A stretch of DNA of 64,000 nucleotides from Salvelinus alpinus (Eukaryota; Chordata; Actinopteri; Salmoniformes; Salmonidae): the NCBI RefSeq assembly GCF_045679555.1, contig NC_092090.1, positions 34,754,309 to 34,818,308 on the forward strand, in the 5' to 3' direction. The stretch's first letter is position 1. Each line of letters begins with the position of its first letter. The position numbers and the translations under genes are program-made. This document shows positions 39,515-51,603 of the stretch, piece by piece. The notes under the pieces are model-generated. The model saw nothing but the letters and a program-made list of their open reading frames with translations. It was not told the origin of the DNA and did not search any database.

Positions 39515-39529
39515 GGGGGGGGGGGGGGG
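39515..39529. repeat. Poly(G) tract
   Basis: About 15 consecutive G preceded by an A run. Confidence 0.9.
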
Positions 39530-40655
39530 ACAGAGGCAACAGTCTTTTCCTGCTTGAGAATTCCATCCCTAATTGACTACCAAGATCAAAATAAGCCCAA
39601 TTAACAGGAGACAGCGGTAATCCATTTAATTAGCCAACAGCAGTCAGTTGCTGTGAGGAAACAGTCTTCAGTTTCCAATTATTTTAATTTGGTCAGCTCT
39701 GGAACATTGTTGATCATAAAATTCCAAAAACCCTGCATTGTTGAATGTGATGACAACTGCATACGAGAAACTAAAAGACAATTTCTGAATACACAAATTA
39801 CTGTACAATTATTATATGGAGGTTTTCAAGCTTTTAAATTACTTGCCAATTGCCATGTTCCTTTGGTGCACGACACTGCTTACTGGTATATTTTAATGAC
39901 CACCAGTTGAACTGAAATAGAAAAACTCCTATGGAATGGCAGGCAGGCACCCTCAACACTAAACAGACTGCACCTTACAACAGGAGGTGTGGAAAGAGGT
40001 AGTAACCTGTTTAAGAGACTAAGGAATTTCATAACAGAATTGTAAACACACAGCACTACTTTGCATACTTGCATAAGGTTTTGGCTGTGCTCTAACTAAA
40101 CTACTATGATATTGTCTGAAGTAGTAAGGTTGAGTAAACAAATACCTAGCAACAGGTGATTAGTTAGTGCTTCAGAACAGGGACTAGCAGACTGAGTTAT
40201 GCAGTATGGGTGTTGTCAATGTTGAGAAATATTTACACACTTTTACTCTCACACACACACTTGTGCTTTTCCTGGGTCCTCCTCCCCTGCCTGCGCTGGA
40301 GGGTGAGGCATGTATATTCATAAACTGAATCACAGTCTTCCTTAACCTCACTGACATTGAATGTCTCAGGTTTCTTCCAATGAACCAGTGTGTTCCTAAA
40401 AAGCAGTAGGCTTCAAGGCACGTGGTGTATACTGACTGACTGCGCAAGCATCCTTCCCATCGGTCTCCGGTCCACACACAATCTGTTGATGACGGGGACA
40501 GAGTAGACTAGGGTACAGAGATGACAGAGTTGTAAAAGTGTCGATTTTGCTTGGTGAGCAGAGAGTTGAATGAACCTGGTCTGGATTATTTGAAAATGTG
40601 CACTTGGGCACCTTCACACAGGCCCAGTTCAAAGGTGTGAGAGAACAGTGAAATA

Positions 40656-40851
40656 TACACTGTGTAGTTCTGCCGGTTTCAATAATCCATTTCCTGTTTG
40701 AATAAGTCCCCACATGATGGAACGTGGTCTGATCCACCACTTTCAATGGTAACCAATGCATTTGAATAGTGAAGATGCCAACATCACATAACTATTGAAC
40801 CATCTCATAAATTGAACCTAGGTGCACAGATTGTAATATCTTAAATTTAAG
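40656..40851 (+). repeat. Duplicated segment, copy A
   Basis: Contains CTGATCCACCACTTTCAATG, CATTTGAATAGTGAA and ATTGAACCTAGGTG in the same order and spacing as 43051-43232, with roughly 80% identity by eye. It is followed directly by a truncated Tc1 member. Confidence 0.8.
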
Positions 40852-41524
40852 GAACTGTACCGGCATATGGCATCGTGTGGTAGAGCTGTTTGCTTCAAAG
40901 TTGTGAACAGAGTGCCCAATGGTGGCAGTGGGGTTACGGTATGGGCAGACATAAGCTACGGACATCGAACACAATTGCATTTTATTGATTTGAATGCACA
41001 GAGATAACGTGACGAGATCCTGAGCCCCATTGTCGTGCCATTCATCCCCGGCCATCATGTTTCGGCATGATAATGCACGACCCCATGTCGCAAGGATCTG
41101 TACACACTTCCTGGAAGCTTAAAATGCCCCAATTCTTCCAAGGCCTGCATACTCACCAGACATGTCACCGATTCAGTGTATTTGGGATGCTCTGGATGGA
41201 CAGCATGTTCCAGTAACTTCGCACTGCTATTGAAGAGTAGGGCAACATTACACAATCAACAGTATGATCATTTCCATGCGTTGGAGATAAATTGCACTGC
41301 ATTAGGTAAAAATGGTAGTCACACCAGATACTGACAGGTTCTGAGCCACACCCCTACTTTTTTTTTAAAGGCATCTGTGACCAACAGTTGCATATCTGTA
41401 TTCCCAGTCCAGTAAAATCCATAGATTAGGGCCCAATTTATTTATTTCAATTGACAGATTTCCTTACACGAACTGTAACTCAGTAAAATCTTTGAAATTG
41501 TTGCATTTATATTTTTGTTCAGTG
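40852..41524 (+). mobile_element. Tc1 element, third family, 5'-truncated
   Basis: Starts inside the transposase region (CTGTACCGGCATATGGC) and runs to the 3' end ATTTTTGTTCAGTG followed by TA at 41525-41526. The middle (GTTGTGAACAGAGTGCCCAA, GTATGGGCAGACATAAGC) matches the element at 41992-43048. Only the C-terminal half of a transposase could ever have been encoded; it is heavily mutated. Confidence 0.85.
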
Positions 41525-41633
41525 TACTTGAAGTAGGCTATTTTGCTTAGGGTAAATAAAATAAATGGTTTTGGCCAATTTGTACCCCCATTTTATGGCA
41601 TTGGAATGTTTTCATACTGGAAGCAGAGACATT

Positions 41634-41699
41634 GTAAATAAGAATTTGTTCTTAACTGACTTGCATAGTTAAATAAAGGTTAAAGAAATAAAAAATAAA
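41634..41699 (+). mobile_element. SINE/LINE 3' tail fragment
   Basis: TTGTAAATAAGAATTTGTTC, then TTAACTGACTTGC and GTTAAATAAAGGTTAAA, the plus-strand version of the tail at 35739-35835. Confidence 0.75.
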
Positions 41700-41991
41700 T
41701 GGGATCCACATGTTCATCTGACTGTGGGGAAAAGGACGATTAAGGGCTTCTTTGCCAACATACAGAACTATCCATTTCACTGAAAGGTTAGAGTTTAAAA
41801 TATTGTAATAAACTTCATGCTTGAAGACAGCATGTATCTTCCTTTCACCTACCGACATGCAGGCTACTACACTTCTTCATCCAATGTAATCAAATGTGTC
41901 AGTAAAGATTTCTGAGCTAGAGTTCTCATGTACTGTGCAGCTGTTGTCTGTCTGACTGACCCAGCCATTGACAAACACCTGAAAATAACTA

Positions 41992-43048
41992 CACTGAACA
42001 AAAAATGCAACAAAGTGTTGGACCCATGTTTCATGAGATGAAATAAAGGATCCCAGAAATGTTTCATATGCACAAAAATGTACACAAATGTATTTTACAT
42101 CCCTTAGTGTGCATTTCTCTTTTGCCAAGATAATCCATCCACCTGACAGGTGTGGCTTGTCAAGAAGCTGATTAAACAGCATGATCATTACACAGGTGCA
42201 ACTTGTGCTGGGGACAAAAGGACACTCTAAAATATGAATTGTAACAACGCCACAGATGTCTCAAGTTGAGGGAGCGTGTAATTGGCATTCTGTCTGCAGT
42301 AATGTCCATCAGAGTGGATGCCAGAGAATTTAATGTTCATTTCTCTACCATAAGCCGCATCCATTGTTTTAGAGAATTTGGCAGTATGTCCAACCGGCCT
42401 CAGAACCGTACGGCGTCATGTGGGTGAGTGGTTTGCTAATGTCAATGTTGTGAACAGAGTGCCCTATGGTAGTCGCTGGGGTTATGGTATGGGCAGGCAT
42501 AAGCGACAGACAACGAACACAATTGCATTTTATCGATGGCAATTTGAATGCACAGAGATACCATGACAAGATCCTGAGGCCCATTGTTGTGACATTCATC
42601 CACCCACCATTTTCTCATGTTTCAGCATGATAATGCTCGACCCCATGTCAAAGATCTGTACACACCTCCTGGAAGCGGAAAATGGCATGCATACTCAGAC
42701 ATGCCAACCATTGAGCATGTTTGGGATGCTCTGGATTTACATGTATGACAGCGTGTTCCAGTTCCCACCAATATCCTGCAACTTCACACAGCCATTGAAG
42801 TGTAGTTGGACAACAATCAACAGCCTGATCAACTCGAAGGAAATGTGTCATGCTGCAAATGATGGTCACACCAGATACTGACTGGTTTTCTGATCTATGC
42901 CCCCATTGTTTTAAAAGTTATCTGTATTCCCAGTCAAGTGAAATCCATAGATTAGGGCCAAATGAATTTATTTCAGTTGACTTATTTCCTTATATGAACG
43001 CTGTAAAATCTTTCATTGTTGCATGTCACATTTATATTTTTTTCAGTG
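41992..43048 (+). mobile_element. Tc1 element, third family, internally deleted
   Basis: Both ends present: CACTGAACAAAAAATGCAAC at the left after TA (41990-41991) and TATTTTTTTCAGTG at the right before TA (43049-43050). At about 42412 the sequence passes from a DNA-binding-region segment (TCCAACCGGCCTCAGAACCG) straight to a catalytic-region one (CGGCGTCATGTGGGTGAG), so roughly the middle third of the transposase is gone. This MITE-like internally deleted form could be moved only by a transposase made elsewhere. Confidence 0.9.
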
Positions 43049-43050
43049 TA

Positions 43051-43232
43051 GTCCTGCCAGTTTCAATTATCCCTTCCCTGTTTGAGTAAGTCCTCACTAC
43101 AGTAACATGATCTGATCCACCACTTTCAATGGTTACCAATGTGTTTGAATAGTGAAAATGACCACATCACAACAATTGAACCATCTCTTTAATTGAACCT
43201 AGGTGGATAGATTGTAACATTTTACATTAAAA
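43051..43232 (+). repeat. Duplicated segment, copy B
   Basis: Second copy of the 40656-40851 segment. It begins directly at the right TA of the Tc1 ending at 43048. Confidence 0.8.
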
Positions 43233-43357
43233 ACAAATCTAAGCAATTTAGACTTGTTCAAAGTTGTGTAGGCTATGACGCTGCATAGGCCACAATGTTA
43301 CTGGTGTGGGATATTGGAGAGGCAGGCTAAGACCAAAAAACAAACAAAAAAACGTAC

Positions 43358-43789
43358 CTTTTCTTTATTCTCCTTTTCAGGAGGCGGTGACGTGGGAGAT
43401 TTAACGTTCCCAACAGCAACAGCTTGGCCTACGATACCGCTGCCCGGAACAGAGTTGCTTTTCTCGATTGTTTCCACCTTTATAAGCCGGTGCTTTGGTG
43501 ACACATACTTTAAGTCCGGCGACCCCCCAGAGCCCAGACCAGTTCCAAACGAAATATTTCCTCCTGTGTACGGATCTTCGAAGTCCAGTTCCTTTTGTAG
43601 TTTGTAAGCAGCAAGAATGTCCGGCTGTGCGGGGCTTGGATAGAGAGAGGTGGCCCCGAAGCTTGGTTGTTGGTAGCCAGGCGTACCGGTCACAGCGGCG
43701 TGACAATGTCTGTAGTCTGGTTTCGGGGGCGCCGGAGGTGGTGCTTTGGTAGTTTTGAATCCTAGGTGTTCCCTGAACCATCTGGCCAT
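43358..43789 (-). CDS. SHB/SHF-family SH2 adaptor, first coding exon
   Basis: Encodes 144 residues from ATG at 43789: MARWFREHLGFKT, a proline-rich segment APPPAPPKPDY, then PDILAAYKLQKELDFEDPY, and near residue 95-105 KYVSPKHRLIKVE. The start MAxW, PxPDY, DILxAYxxQKxxDFEDPY and SPKHRLIKVE, in that order, define the SHB/SHD/SHE/SHF adaptor family. These are cytoplasmic proteins with proline-rich and tyrosine motifs and a C-terminal SH2 domain acting downstream of receptor tyrosine kinases. The exon ends in phase 0 at AAAG/GTACGT. By N-terminal similarity I favour shf, with shb as the alternative; the SH2 exons needed to decide are outside the window. The ATG is the first in the open frame. 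Confidence 0.88.
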
Positions 43790-45728
43790 GCTGCCAGTGC
43801 ATTGCTCACAAGTCTATTTAAATATTTCGTTGCACCTTTCCTGACAATAGCCTCCTGTTTTCCTAAGCGTTGTTTTTCTATAGGTCACCTCGACTGGCTT
43901 CTGAAATGTTTATCCAACTCCTACTCCTCTTGGTCAGCGCAGTATCCACTGACGAACTCAGCCACATGCACTTTCTGAGCTACCGCAACTCTGACACTTT
44001 CGCTCTGACAGCAGAGCGCTCTTTGGCTGTGGCGAGTCCTCTCCGCTACGCAACATGGGAGAGCGCTTTTGCAAGCGTGGGATACGTTTCCCTGTCCTCA
44101 TACCTGAGAACAATCACTGCCACCTACCGGACTGTTAATTTAGCCTACTAAATGCTTGGTTTTACTTGTAATATCCCTGAGGTCATTACATGTTCCTTAT
44201 TTGTTCTCTAATAATATGCTGTTGTAGTGGATAACTTAGTCAAAAGTCCCTGAGCCACTAACACGTGGGATTACAAATGTTTAAAAACGCGTGCAAAACT
44301 GATATTTAGTGGTAGGTATTGGATGGGTCTTCTGCCCATTTAAAAGCAGAGAAGAATATATAATTTTGAAATCCATTCCATACAGGCAGACCTGATTACT
44401 GTAGGAGCATATAATTGTTCCAAGGTGCAAACAGTGAGCATACTAAGAACTGCATACCTGTGCATTTCTACTTCCTGGTCACCTGTGTGCCTATTGACAG
44501 TGACCCATCATACAGTGCCAACTAGTGTACAATTGAAGTGCAATACAGAATGACAAACTGTAGACTACACAACCACAAGGCCAAAAACACTCCTTCAATG
44601 ATTTATAATGTGGATGAGAATCATGTGAAGTACAGTGAGGTAGGCTGCCTTCATTCAGTACCATGGGAGTTCCTTGTCCCTCTTCAAGTGTCCATGTGTA
44701 TGCAAGACCAAGGATTGTTCAATTACAGTACAGTTGGACTGAAGGGCAAAATGCCCTGCTCATGCAAACTACACCACTTTCATCTCCAGGTGGCCATTGA
44801 AGCATTGCAAATGACCAGTGAGGAGAAAGAGGTTAGTGCAGGCACTCTAGTCTCTCCACAAATCCCTCCCCTACAGAAAAGTTTAGACTAGAGCATTGGG
44901 CTATGCTCCCACAGAGGGGAAAATCTGTAATGAATATAATCTGTAAGAACCAGTATTTAATGAAAACTGAAACTCCTACACTATCACACTTTGTAAATTG
45001 CATTCTGTGTGTACTTGTCAGGAACTGCATTGCCAAAGGATCACTGCACCTACCTCACTTTCCAACCAAGGTGGATGAATTGAGGAGCAGACCGTAGTAT
45101 AGGGGCAATTCAGCATTACGTGGAGGACAATGGAATGAATGGAACTGCATCACCACAAACAGGCAGAGAAGAAAGCTAAGTCTCTTCAAGGTCTGCTCCC
45201 CTATCAGAGGGACCTTGAGATCATGTGGTAAACTAATTGACTTTGCAATCAGAGGGCAGACAAGTCTTATTTCCTTTAGATGGCAACGCATCACAGCAAT
45301 AGCCCACATTAGCAGAGTTTTTTTATTAAGAAATATTGATTAACTCCACACCCCCAGGCAAGGGGCACAATGTGCAGCTAAGAGTTTAACCCTGAAAGAC
45401 CCCTGGGGGAGGCAGCAGCACCATGCATTGAAGAAAATAGATTTTTGTATTCCCCTCGTTGAAATTTTGCCATACACTTTTGAAGGTGGGTGGAGTAATT
45501 CCTTTTATCCCATCCAATCCCTGTTTCACTTTGACCACTCGTTTTTAGTTAAACACCCCCATGCATGAGTCTGCTGTGGATGCCAAAGCGGTGCTTACCA
45601 TTTTGCAATACCATGACAACATATCACTCTTCCTTTTTAAAATCAAGACAAACCATTGAAAACTAAAGACTTATTAAAAAATAGTTCTAAAAAAAAAAGA
45701 GCTAAAAACATGAGGTAAATAATTTGTG
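43790..45728. other. Intergenic region upstream of the adaptor gene
   Basis: Should contain the adaptor 5' UTR and promoter, but I cannot identify a TATA box, start site or CpG island by eye. Two plus-strand open frames (43870-44151, 44538-44891) have no recognisable domain. The cyclin pseudogene ends about 1.9 kb away. Confidence 0.4.
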
Positions 45729-47870
45729 TCAACAGTGAGAGTTGGCCAGTTTGTTAATGTAGGCGTACGCCCTGGTAGATGCCAGCTCTGGGAGACAGCT
45801 GACCCTGAGTAGCTTGACGTTTTCATACTTCTGCTTAATTGACTGGAGGAGAAAAAAAGGGTTTCAGTTAAACATTGCCGTGTGGCCCTACAGTACATCG
45901 CTGGGCTAGAAGTCATCTAAAGGCTGGGCTCACCAACTGTTTCATGTTGCCATCATTCAAGCGCTCCAGCATCTGGCAATGCATTGCATCACAGGTAGCA
46001 GATAGACCTCTGTGTAGCCCATGTAGTGCTGCATGGCTGGGGTCTATGGGGCAAACATAATGAATTCAGTGACAACTTAAACACTGTTCTGTTGACACAC
46101 AGCACTCCATAACTGTAACTTTATCAGGAATCATAACCCAAAGAAAACTAATGGGTTAAGTGTCTAGTTTCAAACACTTCACATAAGTCTAAATATTTGT
46201 TGCGCATAACTGACCCATTCATAACCAGCAGAATCATGAAGGTGAGGGATGGTGAACTGAGGCATAGTCCAGAAGGGTCAGCTCCAGCAGGTATTTAGCC
46301 AGCCCATAACCAACCGGCTGAAGCTGGAAGATAGATTGTACTGGCATGCAATATCATTTGTTGCCATGTGGCTCTGAACCAATGGTAACTTTTAAATAGC
46401 TGGTTAGCAAGTACAATTAAGCAATACAAAAAAACAAGGCTGTCAGTTACAGCATGAAGCAAATTGGGTGAGTTCGCTTCAGGAGAACTAAACAATGTGT
46501 ATTACATTTTCAACTTCAAAAATTCACCTTCAACTTTGGAAGCTCTCCTTAGAAAGTGAACTGGTGGTGGTCATCCCAGTTCATAGTTCAATGCTTTCAG
46601 AATGGTCATCTCAGCACAGGAATATGTGAAGTCTGTTGTATGGGCAAAGTCCTCCACCATGGGAGGAGCGATTTTCTCGTACTTGTAAGCGATGAACCTC
46701 GCAGTGACAGAGACTTCTTTGGCACTGGATAGTCCTGAGCAAACGAGAAAACAAATAAAAGTAATAAATGTGTCTGACCAGCAGAGGAAAAACAATCCAT
46801 ACCTGGAGAAAGCGGTCAATGATCCCAACAGTCATGTAGAGGGTATCCTGGTGCAGTCTGAACTGCCACTGGACATGTACCAGCCAGTCAACTAGAATAC
46901 TCCACACGCTCCCAGTCACATCACAACCCTCCAGATAGGGTTGATAGCCATGGCAACCTGTCAGACATTAAGAGAGGAGTCTGTGGCAAGACACAGGATC
47001 TTGAATAATAATGGTTAACGTAGTGAAAAAGGGTAACAGGTGTTGCCGCTTCTTGACAACCTTCTTGACAATAAATAAATCACATGAAATTTAATTAGGC
47101 TCAGAACAAACAAGAGAGTTGAGTCCAATTTAAAAAGCTCCAGGTTCCTTAGATGAGCATAAAAGTCCTTCACAGTCACTACACACCGAGGAGGCGCCTG
47201 CATCTGCAGAGTCCACATCTGGGATGTTGAGCAGGGAATGTGAGAAGGCCTGTGGCACATTGAGCCCCTTGGCCCAAGTGGCCTCTTGGCTCTGAGGCTA
47301 CTCAGGGGCAGCTGGAATTGGCTTGGCCTAAAGAACATGATATAGAGAAGTGGATGGAATTCTCTGTGAAGCTGAACTACAGACAACATCCACGAAGAGA
47401 TGACAACTCAAATTTTAGCATATTGGATTAACATGAAACATTTACATAGAGTAGTGATGCATATCTGACTACAGCCAAGCCCGGCTTCAACCTTCTCTCC
47501 TTAAAATCTCACCTGTCTGACCAGATCACAGTTGCCAGCCCCAGTGCTCTCCTTGTCCTCCTTTGAAATAACATGGACACTTTCAGTAGCGCTCTGCTTA
47601 CATTGAGCTGGTTTGACGTGAACACCCATCTGTTTCTCAGGGAAAATAAAACACAATTATTCAAAGATGCACCAAAAACTGAACCACACTGCAGTAATGA
47701 ACATTTTAATAAAATAAAAAAAGATAAATATTTACATTTGTGTTAATTCCTTTGGCGTTGTTGTTCGGTTTGTTTGCTGCATTTCCCAAAGGCACCCTGG
47801 ACCTCAGGCTATATGAGGTGGCAGGTTTTCCTGGTAAGGAAACATTCTCCTCTGACTTGGTCTGGACCTT
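45729..47870 (-). pseudogene. B-type cyclin (cyclin B1-like) pseudogene with introns
   Basis: Exons with splice sites, in gene order: 47870-47736 (LRSRVPLGNAANKPN), 47629-47513, 47327 to about 47140 (AFSHSLLNIPDVDSADAGA, VKDFYAHLRNLE), 46957-46803 ([33 protein letters not shown]), 46734-46528 ([36 protein letters not shown]), 46317 to about 46225 (LAKYLLELTLLDY), 46043-45934 (MQHYMGYTEVYLLPVMQ) and 45842-45729 (C-terminus, TGA). Both cyclin-box folds, which bind and activate CDK1 at mitosis, are recognisable. Lesions: TAG at 47298-47300; a 2-base deletion near 47175; no GT donor after LRNLE; a deletion with frameshift near 46712; TGA in place of the arginine of GRP (about 46573); deletions in the 46317 exon. 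Closest to cyclin B1 by eye; B2 is the alternative. Introns exclude a retrocopy. Confidence 0.85.
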
Positions 47871-48358
47871 CTATTCAACATTTAAAAGCACAATTGTGAG
47901 TTTTTCAGCCCAACAGTAGCCCGTCACTCGGTTTGTTATAAAGTATATTTACAAATACTAAAATGGCAGTTTATATTTTGGATTAAGATGTGGAAGACGA
48001 GGCATTCATAATATTATTCAATACCCAATGGGCATAAATTAAGTGAAATGTCTACTCAACATAAGTAAATAACCTAACTCTTGAGAACCCAAGGACATAA
48101 GGGATAGAAATATCCCAGTGTGTGCGCCTTCACAGTAGCCAAATAAGAATGTTTGATTACCTCAACAACAGACTGCCACATGAAGAATGACAATATTTTT
48201 GTACCCCAGTAAAACCAATTACAGTTCACAATTAGCCTACCATAAATATCAAAGCATCAGTCATAACTTTACCTTGGGAACTGCACATTTTCTGATAGGT
48301 AGGATTGGTAACGGGCAATGTGGACCTCAAGTTGTAAGGCATTGAGACGACAGGTTTT

Positions 48359-48402
48359 GCAATAATAATAATAATAATAATAACAATAATAATAATAATA
48401 AT
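48359..48402. repeat. (AAT)n microsatellite
   Basis: About 14 AAT/ATA units with one interruption (AACAAT) in the middle. Confidence 0.95.
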
Positions 48403-50334
48403 CTCTTCAGAACATAAAATACGCTGTACCCGCACATCAACAAAGTTGATGGAAACCCATAGGCTAATCGGTGACCTGGACTCAGGGGTAGATAACGATA
48501 TCGAAAATCCATCCATTTAGCATAATGTTTAATTTGGTATGTATTAAATTGTGGCTGTCCATCTATTTTCTACAATGGTACGTATTTCCAACACGTTACA
48601 AATAATAAAAATAAAAAACCTACAGGGTTAACATTAGCTATGTGGCTAACGCTAAATGTTAGCTAGGCTAAGAGTTAAGTTTAAGGGTTAAGGTTAGTTA
48701 ACATGCTAAATAACTGCTAATTAGATCAAATGTTAACGTTAGTTGTCTATGAGATTCAAACACGCAACCATTGGGTTGCTAGACCCAGTTGGAGTGCAGT
48801 TCAATTGTATCTTTCCCAGTCGTATGTGGTAAATTCCCACTTGGTTACACGAACACAGCATGAGTCTGACCATTTCCAATCAATGTCATTGAATACAGCT
48901 GTTGCTGTGAACTCACTACATGGCAGCTGTAAATGTCATTGAATATCAGTGAAGTTGGAACAGCTCTCTCTGTTCTTTTGCAGGGTTATTGTTTCTCATG
49001 GCTTCTAGAATAACACAGGTAAGCTACAGTGAATGATTTATATATACACATATTTGGCTGCAGTAGGGTACTGCCAGTTTACTACTAGTGGTTACTGCAC
49101 CATAGTAAACGTAAATCCGGGACACTCAAATTAGTATGATATGTTACGTTTTGGTATGGTTACGTAAGAAACTTACTTAAAGCAAAATTGTAAGGCGGGT
49201 GTGTGGTAATGGTAATTACTAGTGGGATGTCGCGTTCAAGTGCTAGTCGGAACTAGGAAACTCTAAAATGTTCAACTTGCTAACTGGTTGTAGTTATACA
49301 CGTGCCGTGTTCAACCAGTCAGCAAGTCAGGGATTTCTGAGTTTTTCTAGTTCGGACTTGCACATGAACGTGGCATAAACTGCCACTTCTCCCATATGCA
49401 GACCTCTGACATCACCTATTAAGGAAATTACCGCAATAATATCATTTTCGGCAGTTAAATGCAACAACAAAACATTATTTATAAAAAGCAATCTATTTAA
49501 AAAATATATGTTAACACTTATTTATTTACAATCATGATAGCTGTACTTTTAGTTTTCTGGTTTATGCAGCTGGTTGGCCATTAGCCAATTGACATTTCTC
49601 AACGAGTTCAAAGCACGCGATTGCATTTACGACTTCACAACTGGTAAATTCCCACCTCACACTTTTTTACGAATGCAGCATAAATCCATAATAAATAAAC
49701 AATTATCTAGGGCTAGGCTACTTCAACTGCGCTTAGACAAGCAGTCCAATACTGATCTTTCTTCCACTAATTTGTCTTTTGATATCAGATATTTTTCATG
49801 GCTGATCTGATTGGTCAAATTTGGCCAATTAGTGAAAAAAATATCAGAATTGGGCTGCCTGTCTAAATGCTGCCTAAATGCTGACCCATCAAAATATAGT
49901 GGGCTAGTTCATGAAAATTAGATCATTAATATGATTCACATTTTCATAGAGTATATTTGAGTATTTCAGAGATATTTTCAGAGACCCCCTATAAATCTTT
50001 AAAAACATGTTTTTGATTGCCCTATAATTTCTACCACAGTACATTTGAATTACTCATAGGTTCCCTGTAACACTTGAAACGTGTTATGAATGGGTTTGCA
50101 TTTAGATGGATAAAAATGAAAATCAATGGTCTTGAGGTATTGATTCATTCCAGGCAGAGCCATTCTGACACACAGTTTATGCTTTTGTTCTTAAGCTCCT
50201 CTGAAGCCCGTGTTCACACATATGTGAAGGTATAGTAAGTGTTTGGAGAAGTCAGAGGGAGAGGGAGATTACAGTACAGAGCCTGCTTTATGTTGATAGG
50301 CTTTATATCTCCTGCTACGAGAACACACAGGCAT

Positions 50335-50378
50335 GCAGGCACACACACAGACACACACACGCGCACACACACACACTG
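50335..50378. repeat. (CA)n-rich microsatellite
   Basis: CACACACA runs interrupted by AGAC and CGCG. Confidence 0.9.
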
Positions 50379-50726
50379 AATATCAGACTGTTTTCCTACC
50401 TACAGTACCTTGGGTATTGTCGCTGGCAATTCAGTTTCAAGTCATGCAACAACATACTCTCATTTAGTAAACTGAGCTCTTTGAGAAACATCAATAATTC
50501 ATAAACATTTCTATATCAGGTAAACACTGAAGCCTACAAATCTCACTTCACCCTCCACTGGTCTGACTGCATTCATACAAACAAGTAATGAGTACTGGGT
50601 CAAGTAAGGCACTGGCCACCAATACCTACAACTGCTAAGCCTACCCAGAGGCCACGAGGTCTTGACCAGTCTTAGCAACAGTCTCAGTCAGCTACTTATC
50701 ATTCTCACTCCAAGATCTGTAATACA

Positions 50727-50862
50727 ATAATGTAAGCTGCTTAGCAGATGCTTTTATCCAAAGTGACTTATTGTGCAGTGAGTACTTACATGTGTACTAT
50801 GTGTTTGTGGTCCCAGCGGGATTTGAACCCATGACCTCTGCGTAGCTAGCCCCCCACTCTAA
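50727..50862 (-). mobile_element. tRNA-derived SINE, minus strand, degenerate
   Basis: On the minus strand the right part carries a B box-like GGTTCAAATCCC (plus: GGGATTTGAACCC near 50820), and the left part is the shared salmonid SINE tail (minus strand TCACTTTGGATAAAAGCATC, then TGCTAAGCAGC). The A box is eroded. Confidence 0.65.
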
Positions 50863-51603
50863 ACATCAGTCATGGAGAGGAGGGCAGCATCTGGACAGTC
50901 TACATTCTCCAGCTGTGCATATTCTCCATATTCTCTGTACAAAGTCTGCCTCATCAATCAAGTCAGGCGACTGAGGCTATGAATATAAACATGATATAAA
51001 CCTGTGGTTCCAACTTCCAACCTAGCACAACATACATAGAGAGGTAAGAGTGTCATGTCTCTTTGTCCACTGTCTCTCCAGTAAAGCATCAATATTGCAG
51101 TGCAGTTCATGTCTTATTTGATCCTGTTGCACGCGGATAGGTCCCACACGTCCGCTTTCGCTGTTTGATTGCATTGCTTTGTTTGCTATCCCATACCTGT
51201 CAATCACCGTGGAGACCAGAGAAACACAGACCATCACAAGCTAAGGGCAGAGGCAGGTGGCTCCAGCAGTTCATTCAACATCACAGTGGCTGTCACCTGC
51301 AGCCACTAGTTCCATAGAGCCACCTAGCAGGTGAGATGAAATGCAGTATTAATGTTTCCTGTTCCGTGAGGGCGGACAGGGATAGATTACTACTCTGATT
51401 CATGTGTTGTTCTCTGCCTGGGCCCAGCTGTACATAGGTACGAGGAATGAGATAAAAGTATATTCATATATAGTTTATTATGGAGTCATCTCAGATGTGT
51501 TCTATATACAATGAAAACAGGTGTTGCTTGGCTTGACCTTCTTGAGAAAGTCTTTATGTTGCTTCAATGTGAAATAATGGTATCAAATTGAATTGTTTGT
51601 AGC

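Larger units (their letters stand above)
47871..51603. other. Upstream of the cyclin pseudogene; no gene recognised
   Basis: Could hold the cyclin 5' exon and promoter. A small frame at 48342-48273 ends in a donor-like AAG/GTAAAG but is out of phase with the next exon. The rest has only simple repeats and one SINE. A GCTAAC-rich stretch around 48630-48740 is short-period and non-coding. Confidence 0.4.

Noticed and set aside
48273..48342. Possible first coding exon of the cyclin gene, starting MPYNLRSTLPVTN and ending at a GTAAAG donor
   Set aside because: It ends in phase 1 while the next recognised exon (47870-47736) must be read in phase 0, and the sequence does not resemble a cyclin B N-terminus.
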